Shown: positions 33,248 through 41,443 of the stretch, one piece after another | How positions within the stretch are numbered: position 1 is the first letter of the stretch | Layout: each line of letters opens with the position of its first letter | Assembly (NCBI RefSeq): GCF_036173125.1 | Contig: NZ_CP108054.1 | Span: forward strand, 4,464,001-4,528,000 | Source: Streptomyces sp. NBC_00286 | GTDB lineage: Bacteria > Actinomycetota > Actinomycetes > Streptomycetales > Streptomycetaceae | Direction: 5' to 3' | Length of the DNA stretch: 64,000 nucleotides | Made by a program: the position numbers and the translations under genes | Notes under the pieces: model-generated | The model's database searches: none | Told to the model about the DNA's origin: nothing | Seen by the model: the letters and a program-made list of their open reading frames with translations, nothing else

Positions 33248-34300
33248 ATGACAGTGATGACGGACGCGCTCGTACCGGCATTGGAAGACGCCCGCGAGGC
33301 GCATGAGGCGGTGGTCGACCGCTTCCGGACCGATGCGACCATCACGCCGCCCGGCCCCTACCGGCACATGCTCGAAGAACAGGTGCACGACGTCCAGGAC
33401 AGCCTTCAGCGCATCGAGCACCACGTGCGCGAGCTGCAGCCCCGCGGCCTCGTCGGGGACACCGTGGATATCGCGCGGTACATCGCGCGCAGCACCGTGC
33501 GCACCGCCATGCTGCCGCTGACCATCGGATCCGCGATCGTGACGGACATGCTGCGCGGCCGGCAGCCGAACGACGAACGGCGCCTGCTGAAGAACGCCGA
33601 AGACGAGTACGCGGTCACCGCCCGGGCACTGGCGGCCTGCCGGGCCGGACAGACCATCGCGGAAGAGATCCACGAGAAGGCCACCGCCGACCTGCTCGCC
33701 GCACTGCGCCGCCAGGACGAGGAACTGCTCGCAAGACTGGACGACAGTCTCGCCGATCGCGCGCGGACCGTGGCGGCCTCCGCCAACGGCTTCGGCGTGG
33801 AGAACGGCGGTGGCCTGACCGACGCGGCCGCCCGCACCGTGCGGACCGTCGCCGACCGGGTGCAGGATGTCGCCCGCAGTAGCGGACGGCGGGCCCGGGG
33901 TGCGGCCGAGGGCGCGGTGCGGGAAATGCCGGAGCCGACCCGGACGGCCGAAGAGGTCCAGGGTGCGGTGACCCGCGAGGAGGAATTGCCGATCGCCCGC
34001 TTCAGCCAGCTCAGCGTCGACGAAATCACCCAGCGGCTGCGCACACTCTCCCAGTCGGACCTGACCGTGATCGAGGGATACGAACGAGCCCACGGCTACC
34101 GGCGTCCGGTCCTGGACGCCATCGAGGAGCTGCGCGGCCCTGAGCCCTGGGACGGCTACGACACCATGGCCGAGAACCAGATCACCGCCCGGCTGCACGA
34201 TGTTCCCTCCAGCGTCGCCCGCCAGGCCCTGGAGTACGAACGCCGCCACCAGCAGCGCCAGAAGGTCATCTCCGCCGCCGCAGCACGCACCACCCCGTGA
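33248..34300 (+). CDS. Helical stress protein with ferritin-like N-part and tandem C-terminal repeats
   Basis: This 350-residue protein starts at ATG 33248 after AGGAG. Residues 5-60 and 115-175 form long helices (HMLEEQVHDVQDSLQRIEHH, LLAALRRQDEELLARLDDSL) like ferritin-like or DUF892-type bundles. A linker rich in Arg/Ala follows. The end has two related units: ARFSQLSVDEITQRLRTLS then LTVIEGYERAHGYRRPVLDA, and AENQITARLHDVPSSVARQA then LEYERRHQQRQKVI. These repeat units occur in several actinobacterial envelope or stress proteins. Function is unknown. Metal ligands of true ferritins are not evident. Confidence 0.65.
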   Translation: MTVMTDALVPALEDAREAHEAVVDRFRTDATITPPGPYRHMLEEQVHDVQDSLQRIEHHVRELQPRGLVGDTVDIARYIARSTVRTAMLPLTIGSAIVTDMLRGRQPNDERRLLKNAEDEYAVTARALAACRAGQTIAEEIHEKATADLLAALRRQDEELLARLDDSLADRARTVAASANGFGVENGGGLTDAAARTVRTVADRVQDVARSSGRRARGAAEGAVREMPEPTRTAEEVQGAVTREEELPIARFSQLSVDEITQRLRTLSQSDLTVIEGYERAHGYRRPVLDAIEELRGPEPWDGYDTMAENQITARLHDVPSSVARQALEYERRHQQRQKVISAAAARTTP

Positions 34301-34929
34301 GTCAAACAAGCGAGCCTCTGCCGCCGGGCGGGTGATGGCAGGGCAGCTCCGCCCTCTCCTGGAGCCCGGAGAAGGAAATCATGAACAGTCCTGGGGCCCG
34401 CCCTCACCGGCCCCAGGACTAGGGTCATCACAGCGCCCATCGCGTCGGAACCGTACCTAATGTCACTTTGGCGCAGCTCCCGGATGAGTGATCGTGACAC
34501 CGTCCTGAGCCCGCCGGTGCAGGGGAATCGCTCTGACCTGCGGCGCAGGCCGGAAAGCACCGCCGAACAGACCCACGACCATGCCGCCGCCGAATGCTCG
34601 ACCCACCCCGGCACCAGAGGCCTGGAGAGACCGACAAGTCCGAGTGCGGCCACAGGGGCGTGTGGGCGTGACGGTAACCGGTGCCTGCGGATCACCGCCG
34701 TTGGTGTGAACCGCCGACCCTCGCGGGAGCAGTCGTCCAGCAAAGCGCCGCCCGGTGGTTGTCGTCTGGTTGCCCCGGCGGCGACAGGCCCGGCCGATGC
34801 TCCCCTCAAGCAGACGGCCGCGGCCACCGGATCGCGAAGGCCGCATCCCCGCTGGCTTGGCGATCCGGGCCACCCGCAGCCACGCCGGCTGCTTGCCCAG
34901 CCCCTCCACGACACTCAAGGACGCCCGCC
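34301..34929. other. 629-bp stretch with a hairpin and no gene
   Basis: Holds the 12-bp inverted repeat at 34387-34420; otherwise no coding signal on either strand. Long open frames here lack codon bias. Confidence 0.5.
34387..34420 (+). terminator. Hairpin after the 350-residue gene
   Basis: AGTCCTGGGGCC, a ten-base loop, GGCCCCAGGACT: a perfect 12-bp stem about 90 bp past the stop. There is no T run. Confidence 0.6.
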
Positions 34930-35163
34930 ATGCCCAGCAACACGGAAACCGGTGAGGTCACCGGCACCAAGGACAAGGACTACAACCTGATCTGGTACAT
35001 CGAGGCATGTCTCAGCAACGCTCTGCGGCTGGAAACCTACCTCCAGGACGCCCAGCGCGAGAACGACACGGAAGTCGTAGAGCTGTTCCGCAAGGCACAG
35101 GCCGACAGCCGCAAGGGCGCGGAACTGGGCAAGCAACTGCTGCGCACCCGGCTCGGCTCCTAG
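34930..35163 (+). CDS. Small helical protein of unknown function
   Basis: This 77-residue acidic protein is almost entirely helical: NLIWYIEACLSNALRLETYL, then EVVELFRKAQADSRKGAELG. The pattern of a short four-helix-like, ferritin-like hairpin and its place among stress genes fit a small conserved Streptomyces protein that I recall only as hypothetical. There is no clear Shine-Dalgarno sequence close by (the ATG at 34930 follows GACGCCCGCC). Hairpins follow the gene. Confidence 0.7.
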   Translation: MPSNTETGEVTGTKDKDYNLIWYIEACLSNALRLETYLQDAQRENDTEVVELFRKAQADSRKGAELGKQLLRTRLGS

Positions 35164-35308
35164 GACCCGCCTGTCGGCCGCCCGCTCCGTCAGCTCACGG
35201 CACCCGGGAAGGGCCCACACGCTCCGGCAGCGTTGCCGGTTCTCAATTCGATGTCGTGCAGGGCCCCAAGGGCCCGCAGGCCTCGCGCGTCCCAGTGCTG
35301 TAATCACG

Positions 35309-35371
35309 CCGCTGGCAGGCCCGGCCTGCCAGCGGCTGACATGTCGAAGAGGGCCAGCGATTCTGGCCCTT
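35309..35371 (+). terminator. Two consecutive hairpins between the 77-residue gene and ku
   Basis: The first is CCGCTGGCAGG/CCTGCCAGCGG (35309-35335). The second is AGGGCCAG/CTGGCCCT (35350-35370), followed by tcctcg. Together they fill the middle of a 301-bp gap and probably end transcription from upstream. Confidence 0.7.
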
Positions 35372-35464
35372 CCTCGTATCCCTCACGGCGCCTTCCGCGC
35401 CTGGCGATCCGGCTGCGGTCCGCTCGAAGGTGCGCCCGTGCCTGCTGCGGCGGAGGCTGGAGGC

Positions 35465-36265
35465 ATGGATGTGCCCACGATGGATGTGCCCACGCAGGCG
35501 GTGTGGACCGGCTGGATCATGTTCGGCCTGGTCAGCCTGCCGGTGCAGTTGTTCCCCGCGACCCGACGGCACGGAGTGGATCTGCACGAAGTGCACGCCA
35601 CCGACGGTGCCCGCATCCGGCACCGGCGTGTCTGCCAAGCCGAGCGTCGCGAGGTCGACAGGCCCGAGATCGCGAAAGGATATGAGACCCCGGACGGACG
35701 CACTGTGGTGCTGCGGGAAGAAGACCTCGAGGCCCTGCCGCTGCTCAGCAAGCATGTCATCGAGGTCCTCGGATTCGTCCCCGTCGACGGCCTGGACCCG
35801 CTCCTGTTCTCCCGCGGCTACTACGCCGCGCCGCACGGGCAGTCCGGGCAGCGGCCGTACGCACTGCTGGTAGCCGCACTGGCCAGAGCTGAGCGCGCAG
35901 CCGTGGCCAAGGTGACGCTGCAGTCCAGAGAGCGCTTGGCCGCACTGTGGCCGCGCCGCGACACTCTGGTTGTCCAGACCCTCCTGTGGCCCGAAGAAGT
36001 ACGCGAACCCGGCGGCATGGGATCGACCACGCCGGTGACCGGGCAAGAACTGGAGCTCGCCTCCCTGCTGATGGCCCAGCTGCCCAGCATCGACCTCACC
36101 GCGCTGCACGACGAATACGCCATGGCGCTTGAGCAACTGGTCGCGGCGAAGGAATCCGGAGGCCAACCAATGCCGCCTCCTGAGCCGGAACCGACGGGGG
36201 ACTTGATGGCCGCGCTGGAGGAGAGCCTACGCAAAGCCGCAGACCAGGGCCGCACGTCGGGCTGA
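35465..36265 (+). CDS. ku: Ku DNA end-binding protein
   Basis: This 266-residue bacterial Ku homodimerises as a ring on double-strand DNA ends in non-homologous end joining, usually with LigD. The family opening is WTGWIMFGLVSLPVQLFPAT, followed by HATDGARIRHRRVC, KGYETPDGRTVVL, LGFVPVDGLDPLLFSRGYY and MAQLPSIDL. The chain ends soon after the core with a short acidic tail, lacking the long basic extension of some actinobacterial Kus. ATG 35465 has GGAGG eight bases upstream. No ligase gene is in the window. Streptomyces often has several ku genes. Confidence 0.93.
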   Translation: MDVPTMDVPTQAVWTGWIMFGLVSLPVQLFPATRRHGVDLHEVHATDGARIRHRRVCQAERREVDRPEIAKGYETPDGRTVVLREEDLEALPLLSKHVIEVLGFVPVDGLDPLLFSRGYYAAPHGQSGQRPYALLVAALARAERAAVAKVTLQSRERLAALWPRRDTLVVQTLLWPEEVREPGGMGSTTPVTGQELELASLLMAQLPSIDLTALHDEYAMALEQLVAAKESGGQPMPPPEPEPTGDLMAALEESLRKAADQGRTSG

Positions 36266-36539
36266 CCGCGGGCGCCATCTCCCAGCGAGCCGCAAGACGG
36301 GGTACGCACCGGGTGGGCGCAACACCAACCGTTCCTTGCGGGCGCCCAGGGGGCGGTCCACGCCAAGCAGCCGGTACGCCTAGGCGCAGGAGATGCTGAA
36401 CTCCGCCGCGCGATATGCCTCCACGAGCCTTCCCTGTCAAGTTCAGCAAGTTGAGGTTGAGGCGATGTGATTGACACGGATGAGGTAGAGCTGCGGACCA
36501 CTTGAGAGGGAGGGGATGTGGAAGGCCGGGTGAAAGGAG

Positions 36540-36755
36540 TTAGGAACGGTTAGTGGTGCGGTGTGCGTACCAGCGTCGGCGTAGCCAGTCTCCGATCTCC
36601 CCTACCGTGACCAGCAGCGCTGCGGAGGCGGCGCAGCGTAGGAAGCCCGTGGGCTGACCAGTGGTGCGGCTCAGCAGCCAAAGGATGAGTGTGAGCGTGG
36701 TCCACCAGAGGCTGACTGATCCGATCTCGCGCCGCCAGATCCGTGCCCTCGTCAT
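36540..36755 (-). CDS. Small membrane protein
   Basis: This 71-residue protein starts at the ATG at 36755, overlapping the stop of the upstream gene (ATGA). It has two hydrophobic segments (SLWWTTLTLILWLL and AASAALLVTVGEIGDWL) with basic ends. No family is recognised. Coupling to the two genes upstream suggests a small membrane complex or simply an operon of accessory membrane proteins. Confidence 0.65.
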   Translation of the reverse strand: MTRARIWRREIGSVSLWWTTLTLILWLLSRTTGQPTGFLRCAASAALLVTVGEIGDWLRRRWYAHRTTNRS

Positions 36756-37048
36756 GACGCGGCGCTTGCTGAGCGGTGCGAGGCGATGGCCGCGACCGCG
36801 CATCCGGTTGCGGCGACGACGCCTGCGGTGGCGGTAGCGGCCAAGGTGATCGCCGGTGAGGCGCCGGCCAGACGGGGGATCGCGTTGAGAGGCGCGGCGG
36901 CGTACAGCGCGAGGATGGCCCAGCCGCGCGGTGGCGTCGGGGCGAGCCGGGGGCGCAGACGCTTCGGCACGTGGCCGGTGACCATCGCCAGCCCGGCCGG
37001 GAGCAGGGTGATTGAGAAGAAAGCCAAGCCGATCCAGTGCCAGGTCAT
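36752..37048 (-). CDS. Small membrane protein, about three TM
   Basis: This 98-residue protein has membrane segments at WIGLAFFSITLLPAGLAMV, AILALYAAAPLNAIP and ITLAATATAGVVAATGCAVA. It starts at ATG 37048 (AGGAGAA upstream). Middle gene of a three-gene minus-strand run (37250 to 36540). Unknown function. Confidence 0.65.
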   Translation of the reverse strand: MTWHWIGLAFFSITLLPAGLAMVTGHVPKRLRPRLAPTPPRGWAILALYAAAPLNAIPRLAGASPAITLAATATAGVVAATGCAVAAIASHRSASAAS

Positions 37049-37082
37049 GAGGGCAGAGTTCTCCTGTGAGTGAGGGGGCGGG

Positions 37083-37250
37083 TCAGCTGCGGCGGTTGGC
37101 GGCGATCATGATGAGTCCTGTGATGAGCGCGGCGAGGCCGGTAGCAAGAATGGGGAAACCGGGCCCGGGTAGTACGTACATCGCTGCCCCGGTCAGAACC
37201 AATGGGGTCCCCGCGGCGGCCAGGACCGCTCCGATGCGTCGTTCGGACAT
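37083..37250 (-). CDS. PGPGW-type small transmembrane protein
   Basis: Fifty-five residues from the ATG at 37250, with one to two membrane segments around the motif YVLPGPGFPILATGLAAL. The Pro-Gly-Pro-Gly motif is the hallmark of the small actinobacterial PGPGW membrane family (here PGPGF). The longer frame to 37373 would add a basic segment that does not look coding. It heads the three-gene membrane cluster, 34 bp before the next gene. Confidence 0.65.
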   Translation of the reverse strand: MSERRIGAVLAAAGTPLVLTGAAMYVLPGPGFPILATGLAALITGLIMIAANRRS

Positions 37251-37569
37251 GCTGCTCCAGATGCTGGCTGGTGGGTGGTCATGGGTGGGGTGTGCGGCGG
37301 TAGACCATGTTGTCGCAGAGCGCTCCGGTCGGCAGTGCCCCGGCTTGCCGGAGCGGGGGCGGAATGGAGTCATGCCATGGCGGCTACTGCTGCGGCTCCG
37401 GTGGCCAGGCCAGCGGTTGGGCGCGAATGCCGCTGCTGGTGATGTCCTGTCCGGCTGACGGAGTTCGCTGTACCGGTGCCGCCGGGACCGGCGACAGCAC
37501 CCCCCGGATCATCAAGGACAGGGGCAAAGAGTCATACCGGCCCCGATGGCCACGAACCCGAACCGAACT

Positions 37570-38200
37570 CTACGACGAAGGTAATGGGCGACGTTGCGGC
37601 AGTTGGCGGGCGAGGGAGGCGACGATGTCGTCCAGGGCCAGGCGGCGCGCGTGCACTACCGCGATCCGCTCGTTCTCCCTCGGGGCCAGATCGCCCAGCC
37701 CGGCCCATAACGACCTCGGTTCGGCAGCTGAGGTGGCCCTGGTCCCAGTCGCGGTGGACCGCTTCCGCGCCGCCGGCACGCCGCATGAAGTGCTCCGGGT
37801 CCGCGGCCCAGTCCGCCAGACGGGCGATCTCCGGCGGCAGGTCCGAGGCCGCGGCAGTGGAGCCGCTACCGGAGGCGAAAGACGGATTGGGGGAAGAACG
37901 GCAGGTGAGAGAAGTCGGCGTGGCCAGGCACCAGGGTGGTCAGAATCGACTGCTCGAAAACCCGTCGTCCTGCGCGGTCAGCTCGTTGACCGCTCGCTCG
38001 ACGTCTCGCCAGACCGTGACCGGCGGAATGTGTCGCAGAGACGGATCGAATCGGGGCTCCAGGGCGCGGTGCTTCTCCAGCACCTGCAACGGTCGGGCGG
38101 CGGCCGTCCGGGAGTTCCTCGGGAGGCCGACCAAAACCACACGTCCCCCGAAGGGCCCGAGACCAGCGGTTCCGCGTCGATCGGCGTTCACCGCATTCAC
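37570..38200 (-). pseudogene. Frameshifted gene downstream of the Rieske oxygenase
   Basis: A GTG at 38200 overlaps the oxygenase stop (GTGA), a classic coupled start. It reads VNAVNADRRGTAGLGPF, through FDPSLRHIPPVTVWRDVERA, to a stop at 37940. Coding character then continues in a second frame (RRVFEQSILTTLVPGHADFS, then HLPFFPQSVF), returns to the first (SDLPPEIARLADWAADPEHF) and ends in a third (LGDLAPRENERIAVVHARRL, stop 37570). Three frame changes in about 630 bp with steady third-position GC point to a decayed gene of about 210 residues. The family is not recognised. Sequencing errors are the alternative. Confidence 0.6.
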
Positions 38201-39414
38201 CCGCCCGGCAACTCTGTCGAGGACTTCGGGCCCTCGAGGGCGGCCGGTCCTGCGGGGTGGTCGCCGGGCGCCGACGCCGGGCCGTCGGACGACGGATCGG
38301 CGTCGAACGCGGCAGCCTGGGGGCGGAGCGGGACGCCGTTGGTGCGCAGCACCTCCCGGACATCCAGGATCAAGGGGAAGACCTCGTGATTGCGGTCCTC
38401 GCCCTGCTCCTCCCACGCCCGTTGCTCGGCTTCGACGGCCATGCGGTCCTCGGCGAACACGCGCTCGGTGAACCGCCTGATGAACGGCCAGCCCAGATGA
38501 AGGACGCCGGGAATCCCGGGCTTCTCGATCATGAGTAGGCCGTAGGCGTGACACATGCGCTGCTCGGCGTCCTCGGGCACGTACGCGGCCCACAGACAGT
38601 AGGCCGGACCTTCGGCGCCCTCCGGGACCAGGTCAAGGGTCTGGTACGGGTAATCGGTGCGGATGGTCATCACGTCGGCGGAGTCGCTGCCGCCGATGCC
38701 CTCGGCGGCCAGCAGGGAGGCGCTGCGGTTCCGCTTACCTCCGGCATGGGTGAACAGGTACCTGGCCTCCACCGAACGCGGGCCGGTCCGGTGTTCCAGC
38801 AGCTCCGGGTGGAGCCTGCCGACGACACCCCGGTGGAGGAACTGGTGGTTCATGTCGAGCAGGTTCTCGTGCATGAACGAGTAGTGGCAGCGCACCGTCC
38901 GGGAGAAGGTCATGGTCTTGTACTTCGGTGAGCCGAAGGCCGGCAGGTCGGGCAGCGCGGTGACCGCTGCTTTCTCCGGGTCGCCCGGGAAGGCGAAGAC
39001 CAGGCCGTATGCCTCGCGGACGGGGTAGCCGCGCACGCCGCGCGGCGGCCGGCCATCGCCCTTGGACAGGTACGGGATCTGAGAGATGCGACCGTCGCCA
39101 CGATAGGCCCACGCGTGATAGCAGCAGCGGAGTGTCTCGCCCTCCACGACGCCCATGCTCAGCGGCACCTGCCGGTGGGCGCACCGGTCCTCCAGCGCGT
39201 AGACGGCACCGCTCTCCCCGCGGTAGAGCGCGATGCGCTCACCGGCGAACGCGGTCGCGATCACTCTCATGCTGCGCACGCTGCGGGACAGCGCGACCGG
39301 GTACCAGAAGTCCGGGTTCGCCCCGACGCGCCGCAGGTCGGTCATGCCCGCATTCGGATCGCGGTGTCCCGAGCGCCGACCGCTCCTGGCCCCGTCGGAG
39401 TCGGTCCCGGTCAT
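38197..39414 (-). CDS. Rieske non-heme iron oxygenase, alpha subunit-like
   Basis: This 405-residue protein starts at ATG 39414 (AAGGGAGAGG upstream). The Rieske [2Fe-2S] ligands are in CAHRQVPLSMG and CCYHAW (about 90-115). The mononuclear iron site of the catalytic domain is in NLLDMNHQFLHRG (about 195-207). It is related to phenylpropionate/vanillate-type demethylases and hydroxylases that need a reductase, which is not encoded nearby. The N-terminal 35 residues are low-complexity. The downstream gene is broken. Confidence 0.9.
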   Translation of the reverse strand: MTGTDSDGARSGRRSGHRDPNAGMTDLRRVGANPDFWYPVALSRSVRSMRVIATAFAGERIALYRGESGAVYALEDRCAHRQVPLSMGVVEGETLRCCYHAWAYRGDGRISQIPYLSKGDGRPPRGVRGYPVREAYGLVFAFPGDPEKAAVTALPDLPAFGSPKYKTMTFSRTVRCHYSFMHENLLDMNHQFLHRGVVGRLHPELLEHRTGPRSVEARYLFTHAGGKRNRSASLLAAEGIGGSDSADVMTIRTDYPYQTLDLVPEGAEGPAYCLWAAYVPEDAEQRMCHAYGLLMIEKPGIPGVLHLGWPFIRRFTERVFAEDRMAVEAEQRAWEEQGEDRNHEVFPLILDVREVLRTNGVPLRPQAAAFDADPSSDGPASAPGDHPAGPAALEGPKSSTELPGG

Positions 39415-39874
39415 ACCTCTCCCTTGCACGCGTGACAACACCCCCCATCCTGGCGGCCGCCCGCCGGGCACGCCCTGCCCAGCGCGTCCGAACGGGTGAG
39501 CGGCCCGTCGGGCCTCGGCAAGCACCGTTCACGCATGAGGCCAGGCGTACTGGACGGTGACGTGTACAGCGGTGGGGTAGGCGGTGATGGTGCCATCCGC
39601 GTTGGTGTCCGGGACGGCGCGTGTGTCAGCAGCTCCAAGAGCGACGTCTTGAGTGCGACGTTTCCATCCGATCTGCATCGTTACCTATGAAATGTCGTGA
39701 CGTCCCGCGCATGCGGTCGGAGTGGGTAGGCGTGCAGCAATCTCAGGAGCGGAAGCGGAGTGCCCATGGCCAGTACGAAGGTGTCCGGCGCCCCACGACG
39801 GCTCCGCCGTGGAGCGCCTGTCCACGCCCTGCTGCTGGAGTGCTCGGCACGCTTCGGCGACGCCTCCGACCCGG
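39415..39874. other. 460-bp gap upstream of the Rieske gene
   Basis: No gene is seen. It must hold the promoter of the oxygenase; a lower-GC patch lies around 39655-39710 (gttacctatgaaatgtcgtg). Nothing else stands out. Confidence 0.4.
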
Positions 39875-41341
39875 TCATTCCCGCCGGGTGGTGAACAGCC
39901 CGGCGCACTTCTCGTCGTCATCCCCGGTGAGCACCAGTACTTCGTCACCCACCCGCAACCGCGTGGAGCCGCTCACGGGGACGAGGCCGCCTTCGCGGAC
40001 GACCAGGCTGATCCACGTGTCCTCGCCGATGTCGAGCTCGCCGACGCTGCTTCCGTCAGCCGCGGATCCCTCCTCGACCACATGGCGGGCGACGCCTTCC
40101 GGACGCTCCCGCAGCCGCACGCCCAGCGCCCAGGGTTCCAGCTCGACGGACCGCATCGGCACACGGCACAGCCGGGCCACCGTCGGCACCAGTGAGCCCT
40201 GGACGATGACGGAGAAGACGACCACGACGAACACCACGTCGTACAGGCGGTCGGCGTCGGCGACGCCGGAGCTGACGATGTAGCTACCGAGGAGGACCGG
40301 GACGGCCCCCTTGAGCCCGGTGAAGGCAAGGAATACCCGCTCCCCCGCACGCAGACGCATCCGCGACAGCAGGACGCCCATGACGATCGGGCGAGCCACG
40401 AAGACGAGCAGCACGGCCAGCAGCAGACCGTCCGTCCAGGCTCCTTCGGCGGTGAAGGTCCACAGAGGCACGGTCAGCCCCAGCACGGCGAAGGCGACGA
40501 TCTCCCCGAGACTGCCCAGAGCGGTGTGGAAGCGTTCGATCTCCTTCTTGTAGGGAGCGCGTACGTCACCGAGCAGGACACCGGCGACGAAGACGGCCAG
40601 GAAACCCGAGCCATGCGCCACCGTCGTCAGCCCGTAGACCGTGAATGCTCCCGCGAGCGTACGCAGCGGATACAGCCCCTCGGCGGGCAGGGGCACCTTG
40701 CGCATGACCACCTTCAGCGCCCAGCCGCCCGCTGCACCCATCGCCGCGCCGATGGCCATCTCCTGCACGAAGACCAGTGCCGTGTGCTCGGCCGTATCGA
40801 GGGCCGAGCCGGCCGACGTGCCCAGCAGACCGGCTATCAGGGCGATGCCCACGGGGTCGTTGGCCCCCGACTCACCGGGCAGGAGGACACCGGGCCTGCC
40901 GGTGATCGTCCGGCGGCCGAGCACGGAGAAGACGACGGCCGGGTCGGTGGGCGCCAGCGCCGTGCCCAGCAGCAGGGCGGGGCGCCAGTCCAGCCCGAGC
41001 AGGAGGTGGGCCGCGCCGGCGACCAGAGCGGCGGTGGCGAAGGTGCCCAGCACGCCGATCGAGAGGATGGCACCGGCCTCCGGCCGGAAACGCCGCCAGC
41101 CGATCTCCATGCCGCCTTGGAAGAGCAGCACCACCAGGGCGACGGTCACGATGTCCTGCACCGTCGCCATCGACAGCTTCCGCAGTGCCGGGAAGAGGTC
41201 CACCGCGACGGCGGCGGTCACCAGGAAGAAGGCCGGGGCCGGGATTCGGCTGCGTTCGCTCAGCCGGTTGGACGCCACCGCCGCCATGGCGGCCAGCGCC
41301 ACGACCAGCACGGCCAGTCCAAATGACCAGGTTCCCTCCAC
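39875..41341 (-). CDS. Potassium/proton antiporter (CPA1, CvrA/NhaP2-like)
   Basis: This 488-residue protein has about 12 membrane segments. The ion-site motifs of CPA1 exchangers are LGTALAPTDPAVVFSVLG and PGESGANDPVGIALIAGLLG (Asp-rich), then FTGLKGAVPVLLGSY. A C-terminal cytosolic TrkA-C-like domain follows (about 405-480, DTWISLVVREGGLVPVSG and GDEVLVLTG). That architecture fits K+/H+ antiporters of the CvrA/NhaP2 type rather than Na+-specific NhaA. It starts at GTG 41341 after GGAAGGA. A K+-channel-like gene lies 16 kb away in the same island. Confidence 0.9.
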   Translation of the reverse strand: MEGTWSFGLAVLVVALAAMAAVASNRLSERSRIPAPAFFLVTAAVAVDLFPALRKLSMATVQDIVTVALVVLLFQGGMEIGWRRFRPEAGAILSIGVLGTFATAALVAGAAHLLLGLDWRPALLLGTALAPTDPAVVFSVLGRRTITGRPGVLLPGESGANDPVGIALIAGLLGTSAGSALDTAEHTALVFVQEMAIGAAMGAAGGWALKVVMRKVPLPAEGLYPLRTLAGAFTVYGLTTVAHGSGFLAVFVAGVLLGDVRAPYKKEIERFHTALGSLGEIVAFAVLGLTVPLWTFTAEGAWTDGLLLAVLLVFVARPIVMGVLLSRMRLRAGERVFLAFTGLKGAVPVLLGSYIVSSGVADADRLYDVVFVVVVFSVIVQGSLVPTVARLCRVPMRSVELEPWALGVRLRERPEGVARHVVEEGSAADGSSVGELDIGEDTWISLVVREGGLVPVSGSTRLRVGDEVLVLTGDDDEKCAGLFTTRRE

Positions 41342-41443
41342 CTGCCGATCCTTCCTGTCGGAGGTGTCTCCGCCGGTGTCCGCCGGTCAGGGAGCGGCAG
41401 GTGGTGCCCCCTGGCTTGCCCCCTGTCGGTCAGGGACGCGGTA

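Noticed and set aside
33017..34309. 430-residue minus-strand frame
   Set aside because: Antiparallel shadow of the 350-residue plus-strand gene; no ribosome-binding site and no domain.
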